From Bacteroidaceae bacterium (lineage in GTDB: Bacteria > Bacteroidota > Bacteroidia > Bacteroidales > Bacteroidaceae), in NCBI GenBank assembly GCA_017647225.1, contig JAGCLA010000018.1, positions 1 through 53,786 of the forward strand: DNA of 53,786 bases, given 5' to 3'. This document shows positions 41,542-49,657 of the stretch, in pieces. The notes below the pieces were generated by a model, which did not search any database, was not told where the DNA came from, and worked only from the letters and a program-made list of their open reading frames with translations. Made by a program: the position numbers and the translations under genes. Position 1 is the stretch's first letter, and each line of letters begins with the position of its first letter.

Positions 41542-43472
41542 GAATATATTATAAAATACTGTTGGCGGTAATTCCGCTTCTGGTTCTTGCATGCGCCAGT
41601 ATAGTCACACCCGACGGTGGACCGTACGACGAAGAGCCTCCTGTGTTAATGGAGGCAAAGCCCGCTGTTGGAGCTACTAATGTAACGACAGGCAAGATCA
41701 ATCTTGATTTTGATGAAAATATCAAGTTGGTCAACGCTTTCGAGAATGTTGTTGTTTCTCCTCCGCAGTTACAGATGCCCGAAATAAAAGCATCGGGCAA
41801 GCGCGTAACGGTAGAACTGTTGGATACATTGATACCGAATGTAACCTATTCTATAGATTTCGGCAATTCCATAGTTGACAACAACGAGGGTAATCCGTAT
41901 GAAAATTTCGCATATTATTTTTCTACTGGCGACAATGTTGATACCCTTGCTGTTTCCGGAACAGTCGTGAATGCCGAGAATCTGGAGCCCATAAAAGGTA
42001 TGGTAGTGGGTCTGCACTCTTGTCTTGATGATTCAGCCTTTAACAAGTTGCCTTTCGAAAGGGTTTCAAGAACCGATTCCAGAGGCCATTTCGTTATAAA
42101 AGGCATGGCGCCCGGCAAATATCGTGTGTATGCGCTCAATGATGCCAACCAAAACTATCTGTTTGACCAGAAAAGTGAAATGGTGGCATTCATGGATACC
42201 TATGTATCTCCTTTTGCGACTCCGGCAATACGCCCCGATACCATATGGCGTGACAGTTTGACTATCGATACAATACTTTCCGTTCCATATACACGCTTCC
42301 AACCCGATGATATTGTTCTGCGTGCCTTCAAAGAGGAGTTCTCTTCGCAGTATCTTGTAAAGTCATCGCGCGACAGCCATAACAAAGTGATGCTCTATTT
42401 TGCAGAGCCAAACAATGAGTTGCCAACCATAAAAGGGCTTGATTTTGACAGTAATGATGCATACGTTCTTGAGAAGTCAATAACAAATGATACAATAAGC
42501 CTCTGGTTCAAGGATTCCACCGTTTATCGTGTTGATACACTTACAATGCAGGTCTCTTATAAAGTCCTTGATTCGCTGGGCGTAATGATAGATAAAGTTG
42601 ATACCGTGTATTCAACCCCTAAGAGAAGCTGGGCTAAACTAAAGGAACTCGAGAACGAAAAAATGGAAAAGATACGCAAGGAACAGCTGAAAAAGGCCAA
42701 GCGTACCGAGGGGTATGACGAGAACAACCCTCCCGAATACATTCCTCCAACCAAAGAATTGAGAATCCGTTTCTCGGGCTCATCTTCAATGGATGTAAAT
42801 AAAAATGTATTCTTCCAGTTTGACGAACCGCTTGAATCGCTCGATACTTTGGGCATACATCTTTCAAAGAAAGTTGATACGTTGTGGGTGCCTGTAGATT
42901 ATGTCCTTGAACAAGGTGATAATATAAGAAGATATAACCTATATGCCGAATGGCGTCCGGGAGAATCATATCTTCTTGAGACTGATTCAGCAACATTCAA
43001 AGGTCTGTATGGTGGAGTCTCCAAGAAAATGTCACAGGAGATGAAATTCCGTACCCTTGAGGAATATGCTGTTCTGTATCTTGACATTCCAGGAACCGGG
43101 AACAATGCCTACGTGCAATTGATGAACAAGAGCGAAGCGGTGTTGCAAACAGAGGTTACAAAGAACAACCAGTGTGCCTTCTACTTTATCCAACCCGGTA
43201 AATACTATCTTCGTCTGTTCATTGATGAAAATGGTAACGGTAAGTGGGATACAGGTGATTTTGAAAAGGGAATACAGCCCGAAAAGGTCTTCTATTACAA
43301 TCGTGAACTTGACCTGAGAGCACTTTTTGAATACTCACAGGACGATTGGGATATCAACTCTCCGCTTGACAAGCAGAAGCCGCTTGATATAACCAAGCAG
43401 AAACCTGATAAGGAACGAAAGAAAATGAACCGTAACGCAACGCGTAAGTTCCCCACAAAAGAGAAAAAATAG
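41538..43472 (+). CDS. Lipoprotein with N-terminal Ig-like (Big_5) domain
   Basis: A 644-residue exported lipoprotein. The signal peptide ends in a lipobox LLVLACAS. Residues about 28-130 form an Ig-like domain (Big_5 pattern: PPVLMEAKPAVGATNVT through FENVVVSPP). A carboxypeptidase-regulatory-like beta domain follows (SGTVVNAENLEPIKGMVVGL to GMAPGKYRVYALNDANQN). The later part is beta-rich, and the C-terminus is strongly basic (KPDKERKKMNRNATRKF). The function is unknown; it probably sits in the outer membrane. Coupled to the GH3 gene. Confidence 0.8.
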   Translation: MRIYYKILLAVIPLLVLACASIVTPDGGPYDEEPPVLMEAKPAVGATNVTTGKINLDFDENIKLVNAFENVVVSPPQLQMPEIKASGKRVTVELLDTLIPNVTYSIDFGNSIVDNNEGNPYENFAYYFSTGDNVDTLAVSGTVVNAENLEPIKGMVVGLHSCLDDSAFNKLPFERVSRTDSRGHFVIKGMAPGKYRVYALNDANQNYLFDQKSEMVAFMDTYVSPFATPAIRPDTIWRDSLTIDTILSVPYTRFQPDDIVLRAFKEEFSSQYLVKSSRDSHNKVMLYFAEPNNELPTIKGLDFDSNDAYVLEKSITNDTISLWFKDSTVYRVDTLTMQVSYKVLDSLGVMIDKVDTVYSTPKRSWAKLKELENEKMEKIRKEQLKKAKRTEGYDENNPPEYIPPTKELRIRFSGSSSMDVNKNVFFQFDEPLESLDTLGIHLSKKVDTLWVPVDYVLEQGDNIRRYNLYAEWRPGESYLLETDSATFKGLYGGVSKKMSQEMKFRTLEEYAVLYLDIPGTGNNAYVQLMNKSEAVLQTEVTKNNQCAFYFIQPGKYYLRLFIDENGNGKWDTGDFEKGIQPEKVFYYNRELDLRALFEYSQDDWDINSPLDKQKPLDITKQKPDKERKKMNRNATRKFPTKEKK

Positions 43473-43506
43473 ATATATTATTGAAACTATATAAAATATA
43501 AGCGAT

Positions 43507-44982
43507 ATGGAAAATAAATTCATGATATACAACACGCTCACTCGCAAAAAAGAGCTCTTTGAGCCTTTGCATGCGCCTAATGTGGGTATGTATGTTTGTG
43601 GCCCTACAGTATATGGCCCTGCACATCTTGGTCATGCCCGTCCGGCAATAACATTCGACGTGCTGTTCCGTTATCTTAAGAATCTCGGCTATAAGGTACG
43701 CTATGTACGTAATATCACCGATGTGGGTCATCTTGAGCATGATGCTGACGAGGGCGAGGATAAAATAGCAAAAAAAGCACGTCTTGAGCAGTTGGAGCCA
43801 ATGGAAGTTGTGCAGCATTATACATTGCACTACCATAAGGTTATGGAGGCACTGAATGTGTTGCCGCCAAGCATTGAGCCACATGCTTCAGGTCATATCA
43901 TAGAACAGATAGAACTTGTAAAGGAGATACTTGACAATGGCTTTGCATACGAGAGCGAAGGCTCGGTATATTTCGATGTCGCAAAGTACGACAAGGCACA
44001 TCACTACGGTATCCTCTCAGGCCGTAATCTTGACGATGTGTTAAATACGACACGTGAGCTCGATGGTCAGAACGAAAAACGTAATCCAGCCGACTTTGCC
44101 CTCTGGAAGTGTGCGCAGCCTGAACATATTATGCGCTGGCCTTCTCCATGGAGCGACGGTTTCCCCGGCTGGCACTGTGAATGTACAGCTATGGGACGTA
44201 AATATCTCGGTGAGCAGTTTGATATTCATGGTGGAGGTATGGACCTCGTGTTCCCACATCATGAGTGTGAAATAGCACAGGGTATGGCCGCTATGGGCAA
44301 GCATGTCGTGAAGTACTGGATGCATAACAACATGATAACCATAAACGGTACAAAGATGGGTAAGTCATTGGGTAACTTTATCACTCTTGACGAATTCTTC
44401 AATGGCACGCACAAGTTGCTTGCGCAGGCATATTCGCCCATGACAATCCGTTTCTTCATACTTCAGGCACATTATCGCAGTACAGTCGATTTTAGTAATG
44501 AGGCTTTGCAGGCTGCCGAAAAGGGTATGCAGCGTCTGCTTGAGGCATATAAGACTCTTAGCAACCTTGTCGCTTCGGGTGAAACATCTGTCGATGTCGC
44601 ATCGCTACGTTCAAAGTGCTACGACGCAATGAACGACGATATGAATACAGCATTGGTAATATCACATCTGTTCGATGCTTGTCGTGCCATTAATCAGATT
44701 GCTGACAAGAAAGCTACAATCAGCGAGAGCGACCTTACCGAACTTAAAGAGGTATTCCACCTGTTTGCCTTCGATATTCTTGGCATTAAGGAAGAGCGTG
44801 GCTCGGACAGTGGTCGTGAGGAGGCTTTTGGAAAAGTCGTTGATATGCTGTTGCAGCAACGTCAGATAGCCAAGGCAAACAAGGATTGGGCAACAAGCGA
44901 TAAGATTCGTGACGAACTTGCAGCTCTCGGCTTTGAGATAAAAGACGGCAAGGAAGGCTCTACATGGAAACTAAACCGTTGA
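43507..44982 (+). CDS. cysS: Cysteine--tRNA ligase
   Basis: A 491-residue class I synthetase. The HIGH motif is in [16 protein letters not shown] (with the first zinc-binding Cys). Further motifs are [53 protein letters not shown] and KMGKS (KMSKS equivalent) in [10 protein letters not shown]. The C-terminal DALR-like helical domain ends with [11 protein letters not shown]. It is the first of cysS, M28-like and sufE genes spaced by 4 bases or less. Confidence 0.97.
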   Translation: MENKFMIYNTLTRKKELFEPLHAPNVGMYVCGPTVYGPAHLGHARPAITFDVLFRYLKNLGYKVRYVRNITDVGHLEHDADEGEDKIAKKARLEQLEPMEVVQHYTLHYHKVMEALNVLPPSIEPHASGHIIEQIELVKEILDNGFAYESEGSVYFDVAKYDKAHHYGILSGRNLDDVLNTTRELDGQNEKRNPADFALWKCAQPEHIMRWPSPWSDGFPGWHCECTAMGRKYLGEQFDIHGGGMDLVFPHHECEIAQGMAAMGKHVVKYWMHNNMITINGTKMGKSLGNFITLDEFFNGTHKLLAQAYSPMTIRFFILQAHYRSTVDFSNEALQAAEKGMQRLLEAYKTLSNLVASGETSVDVASLRSKCYDAMNDDMNTALVISHLFDACRAINQIADKKATISESDLTELKEVFHLFAFDILGIKEERGSDSGREEAFGKVVDMLLQQRQIAKANKDWATSDKIRDELAALGFEIKDGKEGSTWKLNR

Positions 44983-44986
44983 TACG

Positions 44987-46003
44987 ATGAATCGTTTGCA
45001 GATACTTCTGTCGTTGATGTTGCTTGTTGCATGCGGTGCATCAACCGGTAAAGAACAGGTGGCAAAAGCCGAAAAGGTTCAGGAAAAGCCGGTTGTTGTT
45101 GAACCTGATGTCGTAGTTCCTATATTTGATGCTGATAGTGCATACAGCTTCATCGAGGCTCAAGTGAACTTCGGTCCACGTGTGCCAAGCACCGTGTCAC
45201 ATCGCAGATGCGGCGACTATCTTGTGTCGAAATTGGAGAGTTATGGCGCGACGGTCGTAACACAAGACGTTGACTTCAAGGCTTATAACGGCGACATACT
45301 CAACGCACGTAATATAATAGCCCAATTCCAGCCCGAAAAGCAACAGCGTGTGATGCTTTGTGCTCATTGGGATACGCGCCCTTGGGCCGATAGCGACCCC
45401 GACAAGGCAAACCACTATAAACCATTGCCGGGTGCGAATGACGGTGGAAGCGGAGTGGGCGTCTTGCTTGAGATAGCACGTCATCTTGCAACAGTGAACC
45501 CTAATGTGGGTGTCGATATAATACTGTTTGATGCAGAGGATTACGGCTTGCACGAGAACGATTCACATTTGTGGAAGAAACACAGACATTCATGGGCGCT
45601 CGGTTCGCAATACTGGTCTATAAACCCTCATGTGCCCGGATATACTGCACGCTTCGGTATATTGCTTGATATTGTCGGTGCGCCGGATTCTCGATTCATG
45701 TACGAAGGTTATTCGACACGTTTTGCCGAAGAGCATGTCCATAAAGTGTGGCAATGTGCCGGCAAGCTTGGTTATGACAACTATTTCGTGAACGAAGAGG
45801 GTGGTGTTATCACAGACGACCATTATTACGTGAACAGCATACTCGGGTTGCCATGTATCGATATAATAAATTGCGACCCGGAGAGTCCCAACGGCTTTGG
45901 CCCATATCATCATACAATGAAGGATGATATGGAGTGGATTGATAGAAACACGCTAAAAGCTGTAGGACAGACAGTAATGACAGTAATATATAATGAAAAG
46001 TAA
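44987..46003 (+). CDS. M28 family / glutaminyl-peptide cyclotransferase-like lipoprotein
   Basis: A 338-residue exported zinc protein. The lipobox is LLVACGAS. The peptidase-like domain has metal ligands in LCAHWDTRPWADSDP, LPGANDGGSGVGVLLEIAR, LFDAEDYGL and ITDDHYYVNSILGLPCIDII. The pattern fits animal- or bacterial-type glutaminyl cyclases, which cyclise N-terminal Gln of exported proteins to pyroglutamate. This is a frequent modification in Bacteroidota, where signal cleavage often precedes Gln. Aminopeptidase activity is the alternative. Confidence 0.85.
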   Translation: MNRLQILLSLMLLVACGASTGKEQVAKAEKVQEKPVVVEPDVVVPIFDADSAYSFIEAQVNFGPRVPSTVSHRRCGDYLVSKLESYGATVVTQDVDFKAYNGDILNARNIIAQFQPEKQQRVMLCAHWDTRPWADSDPDKANHYKPLPGANDGGSGVGVLLEIARHLATVNPNVGVDIILFDAEDYGLHENDSHLWKKHRHSWALGSQYWSINPHVPGYTARFGILLDIVGAPDSRFMYEGYSTRFAEEHVHKVWQCAGKLGYDNYFVNEEGGVITDDHYYVNSILGLPCIDIINCDPESPNGFGPYHHTMKDDMEWIDRNTLKAVGQTVMTVIYNEK

Positions 46004-46428
46004 TGGCTACAATAGAAGAAATACAGGAAGAGATTATAGAGGAGTTTACAGGTTTTGATGATTGGCTCGACCGTTATCAGCTACTTATTGATATGGGTAG
46101 CGAACAGGAGCCCTTGCCCGAAGAGTATAAGACCGAGAACAATCTCATCGAGGGGTGTCAGAGCCGTGTATGGTTACAGGCAGACCTTGTTGATGGTAAA
46201 ATCATTTTCCGTGCAGAAAGTGATGCCCTTATAGTAAAAGGTATAGTATCCCTGCTTATAAAGGTATATTCGGGACGTACTCCTGACGAGATACTTGCTT
46301 CGGAACCATTTTTTGTTGAGGCTATAGGACTGAAAGAACACCTCTCTCCTACACGAAGCAACGGATTGGTTGCAATGATAAAGCAGATGAAGTTATATGC
46401 ATTGGCATTCAAAGCAAAACAGAACTAA
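46003..46428 (+). CDS. sufE: SufE family Fe-S assembly protein
   Basis: A 141-residue cysteine-desulfurase partner. IEEFTGFDDWLDRYQLLIDMG at the N-terminus and the sulfur-accepting Cys in NLIEGCQSRVWLQA are typical, as are GIVSLLIKVYSGRTPDEIL and LSPTRSNGLVAMIKQMK. It overlaps the preceding gene by one base. Its final codons are one half of a 40-base palindrome shared with the convergent ldcA gene. Confidence 0.93.
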   Translation: MATIEEIQEEIIEEFTGFDDWLDRYQLLIDMGSEQEPLPEEYKTENNLIEGCQSRVWLQADLVDGKIIFRAESDALIVKGIVSLLIKVYSGRTPDEILASEPFFVEAIGLKEHLSPTRSNGLVAMIKQMKLYALAFKAKQN

Positions 46429-46450
46429 AATTTTAGTTCTGTTTTGCTTT
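46411..46450. terminator. Perfect 40-base palindrome: bidirectional terminator inside both gene ends
   Basis: Twenty-base arms meet at 46430/46431 without mismatch. The plus transcript continues into T-run (46448-46453). The left arm encodes the end of SufE (KAKQN, stop) and the right arm the end of LdcA, whose stops overlap by 4 bases. Confidence 0.85.
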
Positions 46451-47318
46451 TTTCTATATTGAGTGTAACTGTTGCACCTTCAATAAGCGGCATATTTGCA
46501 TCAGTGTGTCCGACAGGGAAACCGAAGCATGTCGGGATATTATATCTGTTTATTACATTATGTATAAGTTCGTATGTTGTGCCACCGAATCGGCCATCTT
46601 CGTTTACTCCGTTGAACTCACCTATAATCATACCTTTCAGCTTTGAGAATACACCGGCCAATTCAAGCTGGTACATTATGCGTTCAATGCGGTAGGGCTG
46701 TTCCCCGGTATCTTCAATGAAGAGAATGTCGGCTTTGTCAAATATGTCATACCCTGTTCCTGCAAGTGCTGCAAGTACCGACAAATTTCCTCCGGCAAGT
46801 CTTCCTGTTGCTGTTCCGTGTATATCGAGAGGGTGAGGCGTTGATTGGTATGCAGGTCGCTTCCCGAAAAGAATCTCCCTCAGCATTTTGGCGGGTATGC
46901 TGTCGGGAAATCTCGACAAATGGTTGCATTGTGGCGAGTGTATCGACATGATACCTTTTGACAGGCATGCGGCATGCAACGCACAGCAGTCGCTCATACC
47001 GATAACCCATTTGGGATTTTCTTCAATCAATGAGGTGAAATTATTCAACAGATGCACGCAACCGTATCCGCCATAACTGCAAAGAATAGCCTTGATATTG
47101 TTATTCTTCAAACACGACGCTATATCGCTGATACGCTCTGCTCTGCTACCGCTGTAGTATCCCTCTTTTGTCAGGGTATGCGGTGCAATATATACGTTTA
47201 ACCCCCAACTATCCAGCAAAATTCTGCAGTTCTCCACTATTGATGCATCACGCACGGCACCCGCAGGTGATACTATGGCAATGGTGTCGCCGGCTTGTAG
47301 TGGAGCAGGGGAAATCAT
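46425..47318 (-). CDS. LD-carboxypeptidase (S66 family)
   Basis: A 297-residue cytoplasmic peptidase that trims D-Ala from tetrapeptides in murein recycling. S66 features: GDTIAIVSPAG near the start, AILCSYGGYGCVHLL, the nucleophile region VIGMSDCCALHAA, LAGGNLSVLAALAGTGYDI, LFIEDTGEQPYRIERIM with the Glu, and CFGFPVGHTDANMPLIEG with the His. The residue at the usual serine nucleophile (GxSD context) is Ser in GMSD. It lies 3 bases after the U32 peptidase gene. Confidence 0.9.
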   Translation of the reverse strand: MISPAPLQAGDTIAIVSPAGAVRDASIVENCRILLDSWGLNVYIAPHTLTKEGYYSGSRAERISDIASCLKNNNIKAILCSYGGYGCVHLLNNFTSLIEENPKWVIGMSDCCALHAACLSKGIMSIHSPQCNHLSRFPDSIPAKMLREILFGKRPAYQSTPHPLDIHGTATGRLAGGNLSVLAALAGTGYDIFDKADILFIEDTGEQPYRIERIMYQLELAGVFSKLKGMIIGEFNGVNEDGRFGGTTYELIHNVINRYNIPTCFGFPVGHTDANMPLIEGATVTLNIEKSKTELKF

Positions 47319-47321
47319 GGC

Positions 47322-48584
47322 TTATTCGCAGCAACCGTGTTCGGTCTTGACAATTTTGTATAGCTTGTCGCTTGGACGAACCTTGCAAGGAACTTTGAAC
47401 GACACACGGTCGCCTTTATGAACGGTCTTCACGCTCTCAAGGTTTACGCGCGGGTCTTCCAAATCCAGATATATCGCACCGGTTGTAGGGCCTGTAATAA
47501 GAATTTTTTCTCCTGCATTAATCTCTCCGGCTTCAATATGGAATTCGCCCACACCAAGGTTCGAGAAGTGCTTGATTGCTTTACCTATATATACCTTACG
47601 CTCTGTTGCTTGCGAACCGTAGATATTGCTCCATTCGCCGAGCTTTTGTCCCTGATAATATCCGTCCCAGAAGCCTCGGTTGAATACAGTCTTTAGTCTT
47701 TCGTCCCATGCGTCCTTTTTCTCTTCGGTCAACTCACCATCAAGATATGCCTGTAAAGCCTCATTGTAACAGCCTGCAACGGTACTTACATATTCGGCTC
47801 CGCGAGCACGTCCTTCAATCTTGAATACACGTACACCGCTTTCAATCATACGGTCAATGAAACGTATGGTTTTCAGGTCCTTTGGCGACATTATGTATTT
47901 GTTGTCAACCTCCAGCTCTATGTCGCTTTCGCGGTCCTTTACAATATACCCTCTGCGACAAACCTGCATGCATTCTCCACGGTTGGCGCTGCGTCCCAAT
48001 TGATGCAGTGAAAGATAACATTTGCCCGAAATTGCCATACACAATGCTCCATGACAGAACATCTCAATGCGTATCAATTCTCCTTTAGGGCCACATATGT
48101 TCTCTTCGACAATTATTTTATGTATAGCAGCAACCTGGTCCATGTTCAGCTCACGCGCAAGCACTACAACATCGGCGAACTGTGCGTAGAACTTCAATGC
48201 CTCGCTGTTGCTTATGTTCAATTGCGTGGAAAGATGTACCTCAACACCAATTTTGTTGCAGTATTGCATTACTGCCACATCTGCAGCTATTACGGCCGAA
48301 ATACCGCTCTCTTTTGCAGCATCAATGATGTTGTGCATCATCTCGATATCATTCTCGTAAATGATTGTATTTACTGTCAGATAGCTTTTGATGTCGTGTG
48401 CATCGCAAATCTGTGCAATCTCGCGCAGGTCGTTTATTGAAAAGGCACTTGCAGAGTGTGCACGCATGTTCAGGTGTTCAATACCAAAGTATATTGAATT
48501 GGCTCCGGCCTGTATTGCCGCCTGCAGGCTCTCGCGTGAACCCACAGGTGCCATTATTTCGAAATCACTTCTTTTGTAATTCAT
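47322..48584 (-). CDS. U32 family peptidase / tRNA or rRNA hydroxylation-type protein
   Basis: A 420-residue protein. The U32 signature is visible as RIEMFCHGALCMAISGKCYLSLHQLGRSANRGECMQVCRR, with the four cysteines that in TrhP/RlhA relatives likely hold an Fe-S cluster. The N-terminal PVGSRESLQAAIQAGANSIYFG is typical. Relatives hydroxylate tRNA uridine 34 or 23S rRNA using prephenate; older annotations call them collagenase-like. A C-terminal beta domain (about 325-410) follows. The promoter is the left half of the 48590-48635 palindrome. Confidence 0.88.
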   Translation of the reverse strand: MNYKRSDFEIMAPVGSRESLQAAIQAGANSIYFGIEHLNMRAHSASAFSINDLREIAQICDAHDIKSYLTVNTIIYENDIEMMHNIIDAAKESGISAVIAADVAVMQYCNKIGVEVHLSTQLNISNSEALKFYAQFADVVVLARELNMDQVAAIHKIIVEENICGPKGELIRIEMFCHGALCMAISGKCYLSLHQLGRSANRGECMQVCRRGYIVKDRESDIELEVDNKYIMSPKDLKTIRFIDRMIESGVRVFKIEGRARGAEYVSTVAGCYNEALQAYLDGELTEEKKDAWDERLKTVFNRGFWDGYYQGQKLGEWSNIYGSQATERKVYIGKAIKHFSNLGVGEFHIEAGEINAGEKILITGPTTGAIYLDLEDPRVNLESVKTVHKGDRVSFKVPCKVRPSDKLYKIVKTEHGCCE

Positions 48585-48589
48585 AAAGG

Positions 48590-48635
48590 TTTGTTATTTG
48601 TTGCAAAGATAATTATCTTTGCAACAAATAACAAA
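48590..48635. promoter_or_regulatory. 46-base perfect palindrome forming mirror-image divergent promoters
   Basis: Arms of 23 bases meet at 48612/48613 without mismatch. On each strand it reads TTTG-N20-TATCTTTG (plus: 48590-48593 and 48614-48621; minus: 48632-48635 and 48604-48611). This is a full Bacteroidetes promoter in both directions, sharing the same DNA. It serves U32-ldcA leftward and dusB-subtilase rightward. Confidence 0.85.
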
Positions 48636-48655
48636 TACGAAGCGTATTAACAAAC

Positions 48656-49657
48656 ATGAAAATAGGCAATATTGAATTTGGTAAATATCCGGTGTTCCTT
48701 GCACCTATGGAAGATGTGACCGATGCGGCATTCCGTCTTTTGTGCAAGCGCTTTGGAGTAGATATGGTATATACCGAATTCGTGTCGAGCGACGCTCTTA
48801 TACGTGATATAAACAGCACTGTGCGTAAGCTTCAGGTTTACGACAAGGAACGTCCGGTGGCTATACAGATATACGGTAATGAGGTTGAACCTATGGTTGA
48901 GGCTGCAAAGCGTGTTGAACTTGCATCTCCCGATATCCTTGATATCAATTTCGGCTGTCCTGTAAAGAAAGTGGCACGCAAGGGATGTGGAGCAGGTATG
49001 TTGCAGAATATCCCCAAATTGCTGGAGATAACAAAGGCTGTTGTCGATGCCGTTAAAATACCTGTTACTGTCAAAACCCGTTTGGGTTGGGATGAAAACA
49101 GCAAGTGTGTGGTGGAACTCGCAGAGCGTCTTCAGGATTGTGGTATAGCGGCACTTACCGTTCACGGTCGCACACGCGCACAGATGTATACCGGCGATGC
49201 CGACTGGACATTGATAGGCAAAATAAAGGAAAACCCTCGCATGCATATACCTATAATAGGCAATGGCGATGTGAGGACTCCCGAACGTGCAAAGGAGTGC
49301 TTTGACCTGTATGACGTCGATGCAGTAATGATTGGACGTGCAAGCTTTGGCCAGCCTTGGATTTTCCGCGATGTGAAGCATTATCTCGAGCATGGCGAAC
49401 ATGCTGTTCCTTTTACATTCTCTGAATGTATGGATATTCTGCGTCAACAGGTCAAGGATAGCGTTGAATGGCTCGGCGAGCGCCCCGGAATTCTACATGT
49501 ACGTCGTCATCTGGCTGCAACGCCATTGTTGAAGGGGCTTCCCGATTTTCGCCCTCTTCGCATTGCAATGTTGCGTGCCGAGAAGGTTGATGAACTGATG
49601 GAAATCCTTGACAGGATTGTGGATATCTATGGTAATAATGACAAAGTAATTATTTAA
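48656..49657 (+). CDS. dusB: tRNA-dihydrouridine synthase
   Basis: A 333-residue FMN enzyme reducing uridines in tRNA D-loops. Motifs are FLAPMEDVTDAAFRLLCKRFG, DINFGCPVKKVARKGCGAGML with the catalytic Cys, PVTVKTRLGW, ALTVHGRTRAQMYTGDADW and GNGDVRTPERAKE, then MIGRASFGQPWIF. The C-terminal helical domain begins near residue 250. It is DusB-like; the exact position modified is not certain. Its stop overlaps the first ATG of the subtilase gene by one base. Confidence 0.93.
   Translation: MKIGNIEFGKYPVFLAPMEDVTDAAFRLLCKRFGVDMVYTEFVSSDALIRDINSTVRKLQVYDKERPVAIQIYGNEVEPMVEAAKRVELASPDILDINFGCPVKKVARKGCGAGMLQNIPKLLEITKAVVDAVKIPVTVKTRLGWDENSKCVVELAERLQDCGIAALTVHGRTRAQMYTGDADWTLIGKIKENPRMHIPIIGNGDVRTPERAKECFDLYDVDAVMIGRASFGQPWIFRDVKHYLEHGEHAVPFTFSECMDILRQQVKDSVEWLGERPGILHVRRHLAATPLLKGLPDFRPLRIAMLRAEKVDELMEILDRIVDIYGNNDKVII

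Noticed and set aside
48647-49447. 266-codon frame opposite dusB
   Set aside because: Cys/His/Tyr-rich translation without recognisable domain, fully inside dusB, which has complete family motifs.
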